DNA of 64,000 nt from CBDBJK01 sp965206395 (GCA_965206395.1 CBDBJK010000035.1:62001-126000), one strand, 5' to 3'. Shown: positions 35,924 through 45,353, numbered from the stretch's first letter. The notes: a model not told the origin generated them from the sequence alone. Translations and numbers: made by a program.

Positions 35924-37425
35924 GTCTAGAAGTGAAAGACGATAAGACAATCAAGGTCAGCACCGAGGACACCGGGGCAGGGCCAGCGACTGATGGGCTG
36001 GCAGCGCCTCTGACAGCGCAGGCTTTGGAGAAGACACAAATCTCCAAGTATTACACCAAGGGAGGGCATGGCTTTGCCGCAGAAGACGCCAATGACCTTG
36101 CTGATAGGATTCGAGGCAAAAGGGCTGAAATTGTAGGAACGTCCAACGAATTCAACGGTGCTGATCGTATCGTCGATGGAGTGCGCGTCCAGTCGAAGTA
36201 TTTTCAGACCGCGCCCGAGACTGTCGCGGCTGCGTTTGATTTGAGCTCTGGGAACTACCGGTATCCAGGGCAAGTTCTCGAAGTGCCAGAAGACCAGTAC
36301 GAGACGTGCGTAGAGTTGATGAGAGACCGAATCGCCAAAGGCAAGGTCCCCGGATTCTCGAATCCTGCGGATGCCGAGAGAATTGTCAAGCAAGGAACGG
36401 TGACCTACCGGCAGGCACGGAACATCGCACGCGCGGGGAACATTGATTCCCTGATGTTCGACACAAGAACGCAAGCAGTGACCTGTACGTATGTGTTCGC
36501 GATTTCGTTCGCGGTCAACTTCGCGCGGGGCCGTTGGAGTGGTCAGAGCACTGAAGACGCTATGAGGGCAGCCTTCCGCTCGGCGCTTGCGACTGGAGGG
36601 ACGACGCTCATCATAGGAGTAGTGAGTGCACAATTGCTACGCACGCGGGCTGCCGCTATAGGAGCCGTAACAGCGCGAAATGGCATGAAGTCCGTATCAC
36701 ACACCAACATTGGCCGTCAGGCAATCCATCGAATTGCTGCGGGGTCGCTAGGGAAACCGGTCTATGGTGCCGCGGCCACCAATCATGTAGCCAAGCTCCT
36801 TCGCAGCAACGCCATTACATCGATCGCAGCAACTGCGGTGATAACAGCGCCTGACTTCTACAGGGCAGCGTTCGACGGCTCAATTTCATGGCGGCAATTC
36901 ACCAAGAAACTCTCAGTGAACGCGGCTGGAGTTGCGGGTGGTGTCGGGGGATGGATGGGAGGCGCGGCTGTAGGAGGTGCAGCCGGGAGTGCAGTTCCGA
37001 TTGTCGGCACGGCTGCGGGTGCAGTGATAGGTGGGATCATAGGCGCTTTGGGAGGTGGTGTAGTGGGTTCCAGTGCAGCCAAAGCCGCCGCTGATGGGAT
37101 ACTTGACGATGACTCAAAACGTTTGATCACAGCTTTGCAAGATGAGATGCAGGAACTTGCATTTGAATACATGCTTACTGAAGATGAGGTCGAACAAATG
37201 GCATCAGCGGTAAGAAAGACAGCGAATCAAGAGTGGCTACGGAGGATGTTTAAGGAGACAAGGAATGCATCGGATGATGTTCTCTGCGAGTTCGTCCGCC
37301 TCGAGTTCGAGTCCAAATTCGAAACGCTGATTCGAAAGCGGCCAAAGATTACACTTCCCACGGTTGAGCAACTTGAGGAGGAAACGCTGAGGCTTGTCGA
37401 GGCGGTGGGTGCCGATATTGACTAG
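35893..37425 (+). CDS. YeeR-like domain fused to glycine-zipper membrane domain
   Basis: 510 residues from the ATG at 35893 (31-base overlap with the previous gene); a GTG at 35932, after the previous stop, is the alternative. Residues ~53-152 (KGGHGFAAEDANDL, then FNGADRIVDGVRVQSKYF, then LEVPEDQYETCVELMRDRI) resemble what I recall as the C-terminal part of E. coli prophage inner membrane protein YeeR. Asp91 and Gln100-x-Lys102 could be a PD-(D/E)XK-type nuclease core. Residues ~195-245 and ~340-400 are hydrophobic and Gly/Ala-rich, the latter a long glycine zipper. The C-terminus is a charged helix. A nuclease or sensor joined to a pore is inferred, not shown. Confidence 0.75.
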   Translation: MAARTRRWSVGLEVKDDKTIKVSTEDTGAGPATDGLAAPLTAQALEKTQISKYYTKGGHGFAAEDANDLADRIRGKRAEIVGTSNEFNGADRIVDGVRVQSKYFQTAPETVAAAFDLSSGNYRYPGQVLEVPEDQYETCVELMRDRIAKGKVPGFSNPADAERIVKQGTVTYRQARNIARAGNIDSLMFDTRTQAVTCTYVFAISFAVNFARGRWSGQSTEDAMRAAFRSALATGGTTLIIGVVSAQLLRTRAAAIGAVTARNGMKSVSHTNIGRQAIHRIAAGSLGKPVYGAAATNHVAKLLRSNAITSIAATAVITAPDFYRAAFDGSISWRQFTKKLSVNAAGVAGGVGGWMGGAAVGGAAGSAVPIVGTAAGAVIGGIIGALGGGVVGSSAAKAAADGILDDDSKRLITALQDEMQELAFEYMLTEDEVEQMASAVRKTANQEWLRRMFKETRNASDDVLCEFVRLEFESKFETLIRKRPKITLPTVEQLEEETLRLVEAVGADID

Positions 37426-37729
37426 GACGATGCTGACTTGATGTAGCTTCGCCGGAGCATGACGGTCGAAGTAACCCGAAACCGGATTGCTTGTCGTGAT
37501 GTAGCTGCGGCGGTCCGCTTCCCGGCCTCCCCTTTGGGGGATTCAGCCTCAGACCGTGGAACCGGCCCTTACAAAGACCCACCAGATAGATGAAATCAAG
37601 AACCTTCTCGCTGACACTCAGGCTAGTGCAATGGCAAAGGCGTGGTTGGGGAGCAGTGTCCCATAGCGCGGCAGCACCCCACCGAGTACCATTCCCGGAG
37701 GATTCATCCATCCTCTTTGGGGCCAGTTG
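37426..37729. other. Intergenic gap with second repeat copy
   Basis: About 300 bases between the YeeR-like gene and the TPR gene. No supportable ORF. The only structure I see is the repeat copy at 37578-37629. Confidence 0.5.
37578..37629 (+). repeat. Right copy of imperfect direct repeat (possible att site)
   Basis: CCCACCA (37578-37584), eight unmatched bases, AAATCAAGAAC (37593-37603) and a tail matching the sequence downstream of the tRNA at 35235-35287. It suggests a former tRNA 3' end or the border of a tandemly inserted element. Confidence 0.45.
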
Positions 37730-38800
37730 ATGGAACAAGCGGTTATCGACAGCATCGAATCATACGAGCGAACTCAGCGCAGGCTTAGTCACCTCCTGAA
37801 CAAGGAAGGCTCTGCCCATACGGCAGTCGCTCTTGCCGAAGCTCTGGTCCCGGGCCAAAGTCAAGAACTAAATGTCAGACACTTGCGTGCATGCGTTTAC
37901 ACCGACGCGGGCATTAGGCTCAAGAACCTTGCTTTAGTGCAAGAAGGAGTTCGGATCTGGGGCGCAATGGAACCCCATGACTCGGTGACGATTTCGTACA
38001 ATCTTGCTAGCGCCCAACTGCATCTCTGGCAACTTGCTGTCGAGCAAGCAGGTCTGGGTGATGCTTGGCTCAACAAGCGTAGCCATCTTCATGAGGCCTG
38101 CAGATTGTTCAACTTTGTGGCGCAACACAAGGATGCGGACATCGAGCTACGCCTAAAGGCCCTTACTGATTACGGCAACTCCTTCGATATCGTTGGGCGG
38201 TATCTCGACGCTCTCGACTGCTACCAGCGCTCGCTCAAGCTCGACTCATCCTTCGGTATGGCTGCGGGCAACCGCGGAATTACACTTCTCAATGTTGCTG
38301 CGCTCATGGGGGGTCACGAATCCCACGTGCTGCTACAAGCCACCACTGATCTGGATACCGCCATCAGCGATCAAGATCGTGTATTGCGCTGTGGTGGGCA
38401 ATCAGCGCTTGAAACCTTTAGGCGCCATCGCTCTGGATTTGCGGTCGCGGGGGACTTACATCACGGTGCCGCTGATCCTTCCCCTCAGCTTGGCGACCCG
38501 CATCTCGACTGGTGCCTACGCAATCAACTCTTTCTGCACATTTCACCGGATTGCATCAGGGCAGGGTCCGAAACCCTCGATGCAGTCACATTCAGAAACT
38601 TTAGGTTGAGTCTCGCTGACGATGCGGTGCTGGACCACGCCAATGAAATCGTCGACGCCTTCAATACCATAAAGCAAGACTACACCGTCGCTCGGTATCT
38701 CGTTTGGCTCGCCGCCGTTGAGGACAGTCCGATTCAGCGACAAGCGAAGACAGTCACAAGACGTACGTCGTTCTGGGATACGCTCAACTACGCCTACTGA
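37730..38800 (+). CDS. TPR-containing N-terminal part of a HEPN-type protein
   Basis: 356 residues from the ATG at 37730 to a TGA. Helical repeats include tetratricopeptide-like ALTDYGNSFDIVGRYLDALDCYQRSLKLDSSFGMAAGNRGITL. The end, FWDTLNYAY, is what normally leads straight into the LA2681-like HEPN domain, and that domain does continue in the same frame after the stop (38804-39343). So the gene is either a nonsense mutant of one TPR-HEPN protein or makes two proteins by readthrough or reinitiation. TPR-HEPN proteins are predicted defence or stress RNases; the TPR part would sense or bind a partner. Confidence 0.75.
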   Translation: MEQAVIDSIESYERTQRRLSHLLNKEGSAHTAVALAEALVPGQSQELNVRHLRACVYTDAGIRLKNLALVQEGVRIWGAMEPHDSVTISYNLASAQLHLWQLAVEQAGLGDAWLNKRSHLHEACRLFNFVAQHKDADIELRLKALTDYGNSFDIVGRYLDALDCYQRSLKLDSSFGMAAGNRGITLLNVAALMGGHESHVLLQATTDLDTAISDQDRVLRCGGQSALETFRRHRSGFAVAGDLHHGAADPSPQLGDPHLDWCLRNQLFLHISPDCIRAGSETLDAVTFRNFRLSLADDAVLDHANEIVDAFNTIKQDYTVARYLVWLAAVEDSPIQRQAKTVTRRTSFWDTLNYAY

Positions 38801-38803
38801 GGT

Positions 38804-39343
38804 GTGAGACCGGGCATCGGGATTCAAGGACTTAAGGTCGCCTTAGACACTCTGGATACGATTGCAGCATTTGTGCACCTGTACCTTCGTTCTGGTCGCG
38901 GAGTTCGCGATATCGAGTTTCGCACTCTCCCCTACGCCAATAGATCGAAGAAGAAGCTCGCGCCGTCACTTGCCGAAGCCTTGAAGCGGCCGGAGCAAAA
39001 CAGAGGTTTAGCCGCTCTCTTTGACTTGAGTGCTGAACTGGATGAGCAATCAACATCTCCTTTGAGAAGGCTTGTCCAGCGCCGCCATGCTGCGACGCAT
39101 CGCTTCTTCTCTGTTCATATCGAGGGGGTGCCTGACTCATCCGATTGGATTGAACGACTCAGTTGGCCTGAACTCCTCGAAGAGTCGCTTGAATCCCTCC
39201 GAATCACACGCCGTGCTATCCTGTATCTGGCGCAGATGATCCACATTCATGAGAAGGCGACGGACGTGCCCGATTCACCGGGATCAATGACCATGCCCTT
39301 GCCTTTCCTGCGAACCGATCCTGACCTCATGGAGCCTGCTTAG
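38804..39343 (+). CDS. LA2681-like HEPN domain protein (RNase-type)
   Basis: 179 residues from a GTG one codon after the TGA of the TPR gene, same frame. The sequence GLKVALDTLDTIAAFVHLYL and the R-x4-H motif (RRHAATH, Arg94 and His99) match the HEPN catalytic signature, in which Arg and His form a metal-independent RNase site. It could be translated by reinitiation at the GTG or by readthrough. Family knowledge (HEPN superfamily) places LA2681-like domains after TPRs in presumed defence proteins; activity here is untested. Confidence 0.75.
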   Translation: MRPGIGIQGLKVALDTLDTIAAFVHLYLRSGRGVRDIEFRTLPYANRSKKKLAPSLAEALKRPEQNRGLAALFDLSAELDEQSTSPLRRLVQRRHAATHRFFSVHIEGVPDSSDWIERLSWPELLEESLESLRITRRAILYLAQMIHIHEKATDVPDSPGSMTMPLPFLRTDPDLMEPA

Positions 39344-39459
39344 CCGAGACAACTCCGGCTTATTTGTGCCGTGAATGGCTAGATCCCCAGACCAGGAGGG
39401 TTCGTAGCCGGAATACGGATGCCTCAGCGTCTTTCCCGAGGCCAAGCGGGTCTGTATCC

Positions 39460-39500
39460 TTGACTTCCGAAGGTGGGTGTGTAACTATGTTACACACCCA
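39460..39500 (+). promoter_or_regulatory. Promoter with overlapping palindromic operator of toxin-antitoxin operon
   Basis: TTGACT (39460-39465), a 16-base spacer and TAACTA (39482-39487). A perfect 12-base inverted repeat TGGGTGTGTAAC / GTTACACACCCA with a three-base spacer (39474-39500) covers the -10 and lies 17 bases before the antitoxin start. This is the expected site for ribbon-helix-helix autorepression. Confidence 0.7.
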
Positions 39501-39517
39501 TTCGACTGGAGGTTGAC

Positions 39518-39793
39518 ATGGCCAGAGTGCAATTGGTGATGCCGGATGCAGACCGAGACCGCTTCTTTCACCAAGCCCGGCAGGAGGGCATGTCCCTCAG
39601 CGCATGGTTGCGTGCAGCCGCCCGGGAGCGCCTTGAAGCACGCCAGCGCGTCAAGCTCTTCGAGTCCCCGGATGATGTCAAGGATTTCTTCCGGTATTGC
39701 GCCTCGCTGGACGGTCCGGAGACCGAGCCGGACTGGAGCGAACACCTGCGAGTCATGAATGAGTCTCGCGGGACAGGAGTCACCGGCACATGA
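39518..39793 (+). CDS. VapB-type ribbon-helix-helix antitoxin
   Basis: 91 residues after GGAGGTTGAC. The N-terminal ribbon-helix-helix (ARVQLVMPDADRDRFFHQARQEGMSLSAWLRAAARERL) would bind the palindrome just upstream. The C-terminal half is acidic and flexible, suited to wrapping the toxin. Its stop overlaps the toxin start in ATGA, the usual coupling of VapBC operons. Confidence 0.88.
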   Translation: MARVQLVMPDADRDRFFHQARQEGMSLSAWLRAAARERLEARQRVKLFESPDDVKDFFRYCASLDGPETEPDWSEHLRVMNESRGTGVTGT

Positions 39794-40185
39794 TCTTCGT
39801 AGACACAAACGTCTTCATGTACGCGGTGGGACGCCCCCACGCGCTCCAGACGCCCGCCCAGGACTTCTTCGTCGAAGCCAACCGGAGCGGCACGCCTCTG
39901 TGCACATCGGCGGAGGTCATGCAAGAACTGGCCCATGTATACCTGCCAACGGGAAGGCCGCAAACCTTCGATGCGACGCTGGAACTGATGGCGAGCGCGG
40001 AAGTCGAGGTTTGGCCGCTAGAAGGGGAGGACGTGGCTCTGGCTCGGCGTCTCCATGAGCAACACCCCACTTTGCAAGCCCGGGACCTATGCCACCTGGC
40101 CAGTTGCCGCAGACGTGGCGTCCGAGAGATCAAGACCTTTGACCAAGCATTCGCGTCTGTTTCCGGTGATCCATCGATCCGGTAG
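39790..40185 (+). CDS. VapC-type PIN domain toxin
   Basis: 131 residues. The PIN fold is marked by Asp in MIFVDTNVFMYA, Glu in SAEVMQELAHVYL, Asp in QARDLCHLASC and Asp in IKTFDQAFA, the four acidic residues that bind Mg for RNA cleavage. It is translated by overlap with the antitoxin. All catalytic residues are present, so it may be active. Confidence 0.9.
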   Translation: MIFVDTNVFMYAVGRPHALQTPAQDFFVEANRSGTPLCTSAEVMQELAHVYLPTGRPQTFDATLELMASAEVEVWPLEGEDVALARRLHEQHPTLQARDLCHLASCRRRGVREIKTFDQAFASVSGDPSIR

Positions 40186-40208
40186 AGGGAATCGGACAAC
40201 GAGGTAGT

Positions 40209-42644
40209 ATGCCGCGCCAAACGGAGCCAAACGCCAACAACGCCCTGGGCGAGCTGCTGCGGGGGATGATGCTTGGCTGTGAAGTCCGCTCCGAGAACAC
40301 CCAGACCTTCCCCGACTATCCGGGCCGCCACGCAGACGTTCTGATTGCCGCCCCCGGTCGCTCCCCTGTAGTGGTCGAAGCCGAATATGAACCTGCCGCC
40401 GAGGTGGAGAGAGATGCCTCCGAACGTTTGGGGCTTCGCGTGCAGGGCCAGCCCCGAACAGTCGAGGCCGCTATAGCGGTTCGCTACCCGCAGGTTGTGG
40501 AGGATGCCTACGATGTGCGCCAGGCCCTCTCCGAAGCTCGTCTCTCCTACTATGTCCTGCATCAAGACGGCAGTCGGTTTCCTGAATCGGGGTGGTTAGA
40601 AGGTTCAGCAACCGACTTGGCTGACCTTGCCCGTCTGGTATCCGTCCCCCAGCGAGCCGTGGAGCAGGTAGCGGACACACTTGAGCAAGGTATTGGGCAA
40701 GCCGCCAACCGTTTGGATGAAATGGCGAAGCTGCGCCCCAGCGTCACCCCTATTATTGCCCGGTTGCTGGGAATGAGCGACGTTCCTCAGACTCGCCGCA
40801 TGGCCTGTGCCATCATCGTCAACGCTATGGTATTCCACCAGCGCATCGCCGGGATGCATCAGGAGGTTAAGACTCTGCGCTTGGTGTGCGGTCCCAATGT
40901 TGCGAACCCCCAAGGCGAGACGCTAACGGCCTGGGAAGACATCCTGAAGATCAACTATTGGCCCATCTTTGCCATAGCCAAGGACATCTTGGAGCAGCTT
41001 CCCGGAGACGTTGCCACCAGCATCTTGCGGGAGTTGCTGGAGACCGCCCAAGAAGTTGAAGCCACCGGCGTCGACAACGCCCATGACCTGACCGGACGCA
41101 TCTTCCAACGGCTGATCGCCGACCGGAAGTACTTGGCCACCTTCTACACCCTGCCAGCCTCGGCTGCGCTGTTGGCCCGGCTCGCTGTAGCCAAGATGGA
41201 CGGAGTGGACTGGGCCGACGCCGGGGCCATCGAAGGGTTGCGCATCGGAGACTTCGCCTGCGGCACCGGCGCCCTGCTGTCGGCGGTGTACGAGCAAGTT
41301 GCTTCCCACCACGAGCGCGCCGGGGGTGATTCCGCAGCCCTGCATCCGGTGATGATGGAGGAGGTCCTGTACGGCTGCGACGTCATGCCCTCGGCCATTC
41401 ACATCACCGGCTCCACCCTGTCCGGTATGCGGCCCAACGTGGGATTCAAGCAGTCTCGCCTCTACACCATGCCCTACGGAAAGCAGAAGGACAGCACGGT
41501 GAAGATAGGTTCCCTGGAGTTGCTCCAAGCCTCCACAGCCCTCACCTTGTTCAACACCAGCGACCCCGCCTTGCGCACCGGCAGCGCGGGCGAGGAGACT
41601 GCCGCCCAGATCAACGTGGATATCCCGGACGCGAACTTTGACCTCGTGATCATGAACCCGCCATTCACCAGGGCAACCAACCATGAAGGCGCACACGTCG
41701 ACATCACCAACCCCGCCTTCGCTGCCTTCGACGCCACGCCCGCTGACCAAACGAAGATGGGAGACCGGACCAACCAATTAGGGAAGGACTCCTGCTACCA
41801 CGGCAACGCTGGAATCGCTTCGGCATTCGCTGCCCTCGCCCACAAGAAGCTCAAGGCCGGTGGAGTCCTTGCCCTGGTCTTGCCCCTGTCGGCAGCTGCG
41901 GGCCTATCCTGGCAAGGGTTCAGGGAGACGCTGGCCAAGAACTATACCGACCTCACCGTGTTGAGCATAGCTGCTTCGGACAACGACCACCTTTCGTTCT
42001 CGGCCGATACGGGCATGGCTGAGTGTCTGGTCATAGCCCGTAAGCTCAAGCAGTCCGAGGCAACGACAGAAACAGGGCGCGGGCACTTCATATCGCTGGG
42101 CCGCCGCGCCCAGGGATTTGCCCATGCCGGTTCGCTGGCAATGAACGTCTCCAACCCCGAACGGGCGAGACGGATTGAGGATGGGCCTTATGGCGGCACC
42201 GCTTTGATGATCGGTGACGAGCTTGCCGGTGAAAGCATGACCGCCCCGGTCCAGAGGGACGGAGAATCCTGGGGTGCGGTCCGTCTGTCCGACTTGTCGC
42301 TGGCTCAGACGGCGTTTGCATTGGCCCAATCCAAACTATGGCTCCCCGGCAACCACGAGGCGTTGGCCGTGGAGGTGGCTCCATTGGACAAAATCGCCAC
42401 ACTGGGCATGGTTCACCGCGATCTCACGGGTCCTCGACCTCGTGGCCCCTTCGACAAGGTCGCTCCAAGCCCGACAGCCACTTATCCGTCCTTGTGGAAC
42501 CACGATGCGAAGAACGAGACCCGGATGGTCTGCCAGCCAGACTCCCAGCTCCGTGTCAGGTCGGCAATGGAGAAGAAAGCTACCGTTGCTTGGGCTACGG
42601 CCAGCCGCGCTCATATCAACCTTGATTTCCGGTTCAACTCTTAG
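40209..42644 (+). CDS. N6-adenine DNA methyltransferase, N-terminal and catalytic part (ends at in-frame TAG)
   Basis: 811 residues. The N-terminal ~200 residues have ADVLIAAPGRSPVVVEAEYEP, a conserved region of large restriction-modification-like methyltransferases. The SAM site is DFACGTGALL (~348) and the catalytic motif NPPF (~483), i.e. a gamma-class N6-adenine enzyme. The frame stops at TAG (42642-42644) after FRFNS, but the same frame continues with related sequence to 43112, so the C-terminal specificity part is cut off by a single stop codon. It was probably a stand-alone type IIG/BREX-like defence protein. Confidence 0.85.
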   Translation: MPRQTEPNANNALGELLRGMMLGCEVRSENTQTFPDYPGRHADVLIAAPGRSPVVVEAEYEPAAEVERDASERLGLRVQGQPRTVEAAIAVRYPQVVEDAYDVRQALSEARLSYYVLHQDGSRFPESGWLEGSATDLADLARLVSVPQRAVEQVADTLEQGIGQAANRLDEMAKLRPSVTPIIARLLGMSDVPQTRRMACAIIVNAMVFHQRIAGMHQEVKTLRLVCGPNVANPQGETLTAWEDILKINYWPIFAIAKDILEQLPGDVATSILRELLETAQEVEATGVDNAHDLTGRIFQRLIADRKYLATFYTLPASAALLARLAVAKMDGVDWADAGAIEGLRIGDFACGTGALLSAVYEQVASHHERAGGDSAALHPVMMEEVLYGCDVMPSAIHITGSTLSGMRPNVGFKQSRLYTMPYGKQKDSTVKIGSLELLQASTALTLFNTSDPALRTGSAGEETAAQINVDIPDANFDLVIMNPPFTRATNHEGAHVDITNPAFAAFDATPADQTKMGDRTNQLGKDSCYHGNAGIASAFAALAHKKLKAGGVLALVLPLSAAAGLSWQGFRETLAKNYTDLTVLSIAASDNDHLSFSADTGMAECLVIARKLKQSEATTETGRGHFISLGRRAQGFAHAGSLAMNVSNPERARRIEDGPYGGTALMIGDELAGESMTAPVQRDGESWGAVRLSDLSLAQTAFALAQSKLWLPGNHEALAVEVAPLDKIATLGMVHRDLTGPRPRGPFDKVAPSPTATYPSLWNHDAKNETRMVCQPDSQLRVRSAMEKKATVAWATASRAHINLDFRFNS

Positions 42645-42677
42645 CCGCTGACCGCGGCGTTCACCGAGAGGGAGAGC

Positions 42678-43112
42678 ATGGGTGGCAGAGCGTGGCCCAA
42701 CGTAAGATTGCCAGACAGCCGGTTCGATTACGCCTTCACGCTGTGGTCTAACTCTACGCTTGGCCTGCTGCTGTATTGGTGGCACTCCAACCGGCAGCAC
42801 AGTGGTCGAGGCACCACTACTATCAGAAGCGTTGAATCACTGCCTGTCCTAGACCTCCGCGCCCTCAGCGACAAGCAGCGGCGCACTTCTGAGACCATTT
42901 TCAACGAACTCAGGGACATAGAGTTGAAGCCCGCCTACCTTGCGGACTCCGACCCCAACCGTGCTCTTCTAGACCGAAGAGTGGTCCGTGATCTCCTGGG
43001 CTTCGATGAGAAGACCTACGCAGCCGTGCGCCGCCTGGCTGCCAAATGGTGCGCTGAGCCGTCGGTGCATGGCGGCAAGGCACGTCCAAAGTCCGCCCAG
43101 CTTGTAATCTAG
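42678..43112 (+). pseudogene. C-terminal part of the DNA methyltransferase after in-frame stop
   Basis: The reading frame of the methyltransferase resumes directly after the TAG at 42642 (PLTAAFTERES then MGGRAWPNVRLPDSRFDYAFTLW) and runs to 43112. The first ATG in it is at 42678. The region has the look of a target-recognition and terminal helical domain. It has no separate promoter or clear ribosome binding site, so separate translation is doubtful. Confidence 0.7.
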
Positions 43113-43214
43113 TCCTGGACTCTGCTAAGTGGACCCGGACTTGGCGCTCTCCCACGCGCTGGCGCTGTCATGTGATGGTTGCCCACCGCGCCGATAAATC
43201 GCTACGCTCGATCT

Positions 43215-45097
43215 ATGGCACTCTCCGATCAACAGTTGCTCGACTCCCTCAGCCGGATGCCATTTGCCGACTCGGCAGAGCTGGCACGCATTCTGGGCGA
43301 GCCTCACGCGACCATCCACCGCACCCTGGCCGACCTGCTGGCAGAGGGCATCGTCGGGCGCGTCAGCCACGGCACCGCACACCTGCCGTCCAGCCAGAGA
43401 TACCACCTGACGGCCCAGGGCGTCGGCGAGATGGCTTGGGCGCTCGGCTTTGGGACACCCTCGGACTTCGTGCGCGCCTACCCCATGTCCAGGGAGTGGC
43501 TCACGCTGCTCATCCGCAGGATGGACGCGGTGGCCAGCGTCTACCGACTCGCTGCCTTGATGTCCTCCGGTGTCGACGGGCTCCGGTCCCGCGTTGAGTT
43601 CCACCGCAGGGGACGCTTCGACGCCACAATCATCCTGCACGACGGCCGCAGCTTTGGCGTGGTGCGCCAGGGCCTAGCCCTGCGGCGCCGGTCACTCTAC
43701 GACCGGCTGAGGGCCATAGCCGACGCTACCCCCGGTCCGGCCCGGGAACCGCGCCAACTGCACCCTGTCCCCGGACCCCCGAGGCCCGGTCCCGGGGCCT
43801 GCTGCGCCAGGGACCGACGCTGCCCTCGGCCAACCTGCGCTACCGACTGAGGACCCTGGAGAACCTGCCCCACGACCAGCGCCCCATGGCGACGCTGGCG
43901 CTGGCCCACTCCGACCAGGCCAACCGCCGGGCCGTCCGCACCCTGGGCGACCCCACGCACCACCGCAGGACGTTCGTCGCCACCGAGGGGGAACTGCTGG
44001 CCGGAGACCACAGAGGGGTGGTCTGGCAGCAGTGCGGGAAGGGCACGGAGCACGATCTTCCGGTGAAGGTAGCCCCCGGCGTGTCCCTGAACGCCATCAT
44101 CGCCTGGACCGACCGAGTGGCGGAGGGTTACGCCAATGTCCGCAAGCAGCACAACCCGGGCAAAGAGAGTAAGCCAGAGCCGAACCCGGAGACCCTCTAC
44201 CCCGACCACCTGCGGGCCGCCATGCCGGAGCCATCGGAGTTGCTCAGGTCCTCCTTAGCCGTCCGGCTTACCCGCGCCGAGAAGGACGCCCTAGACCTGC
44301 TTGCGGCGTGGCCCCTGTGCACCACCGACCAAATGGCCGGGCTGATGGGCGGTGTCACCCGCCGCCGGGCCAACCAGGTCCTCAGCTCCCTGGCTGCACA
44401 TTCTCTGGTGCGTGCAGACGGGCAGCGTCACGTGCTCACTGACGATGGGCTGAGATACCTGGCCCGCCGAGACCGGGCCGCCGTGGGGCCAGTGGTAGGC
44501 CGCTGGAGCGCCAGAAAGCGGCGTCGCCGCAGCAGCAGAGCCCCGGTCTACGCCGGCACCGCCCTGCGCTCCATCGCCTCCCAGATGGAGCACCACGACG
44601 CCATCACCGGCTTCGCCGCCGCCCTGAGCGCCGAGACCGCCCGCTCCCGTGACTACGAGGTGCTGGACCTGATGCCCACGTCCCGATCCGCCGTCGGCTG
44701 TCGCTGGGACTGGACCAGCTACGTGGTGCATCCCGACGCCTCCTTCCAGCTGGCGTACCGGGGCCGGTGGCGCTTCTACCTCCTGGAGTTCGAGCGCCGG
44801 GCCACGACCCCCAGGCGGGTGCGGACCCGCCTGGGGAACTACCGCCGTTACTTCAACAGTGGCTGGCCCAACCGAGACCACGGTGGACTGCCGCCCCTGG
44901 TGCTGTTCGTGTTCCCGAACCCTGGTGCCGAAGAGGGTTTCCTGCACGGTGTCTCGGGGTCAAACCGCCCGATCCTGTTTACGTCCAACGTCCAGACCCT
45001 CGACGAGCGTGGGGTATTGGGCGACGCATGGCAATTGCCGCCGCCTCATCCTGCCGGACGGAGGCCACTGGCTCCACTGGCCCTGGTTGCAAAATGA
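43215..45097 (+). pseudogene. Replication-relaxation (Replic_Relax) family protein, frameshifted
   Basis: The 5' frame (ATG at 43215) encodes a winged helix (LLDSLSRMPFADSAELARILG) and a middle region up to about 43727. The matching sequence then continues one base out of frame (YPRSGPGTAPT, later LLRQGPTLPSANLRYRLRTLENLP) into the frame ending at 45097, which holds a second winged helix and LEFERRATTPRRVRTRLGNYRRYF. The family is found on conjugative elements and plasmids and is thought to act in replication or DNA relaxation. The GC-rich context makes a sequencing slip possible. Confidence 0.75.
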
Positions 45098-45275
45098 CAA
45101 ACCTCCGTTCCCGGGACTTCCTGTAGGGGGCGTGCCCACAAAGCTACGTCACTGGTTACCAACGCTGTCAGGCCCAAAAAGACCAAATCGATTGCAACTT
45201 GTTGCAGAGACCATGACCCCGCCAATGGAGGCAACCCTGGGAACGTAGACCCCGGACGCACCGCTGCCAGCCCCG

Positions 45276-45315
45276 TGACGTGTTTGACGTGTCAGGGTTA
45301 ACACGAGGTGACGTG
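45276..45315 (+). promoter_or_regulatory. Three TGACGTG repeats upstream of HTH gene
   Basis: TGACGTG occurs at 45276-45282, 45285-45291 and 45309-45315, ending next to an ATG that starts a 13-codon ORF. They may be binding sites for the HTH protein encoded just downstream. The rest of 45098-45353 shows nothing else clear. Confidence 0.45.
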
Positions 45316-45353
45316 ATGAAGGGACGCAACAACCGAGGGAAAGGAGGAAGAGT

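Noticed and set aside
40923..41777. Large minus-strand ORF opposite the methyltransferase
   Set aside because: Antisense to the region carrying the SAM and NPPF motifs; no features of its own.
43697..44947. Long Gly/Val-rich minus-strand ORFs opposite the replication-relaxation gene
   Set aside because: Low-complexity translation typical of the antisense of GC-rich genes; the plus strand has family motifs.
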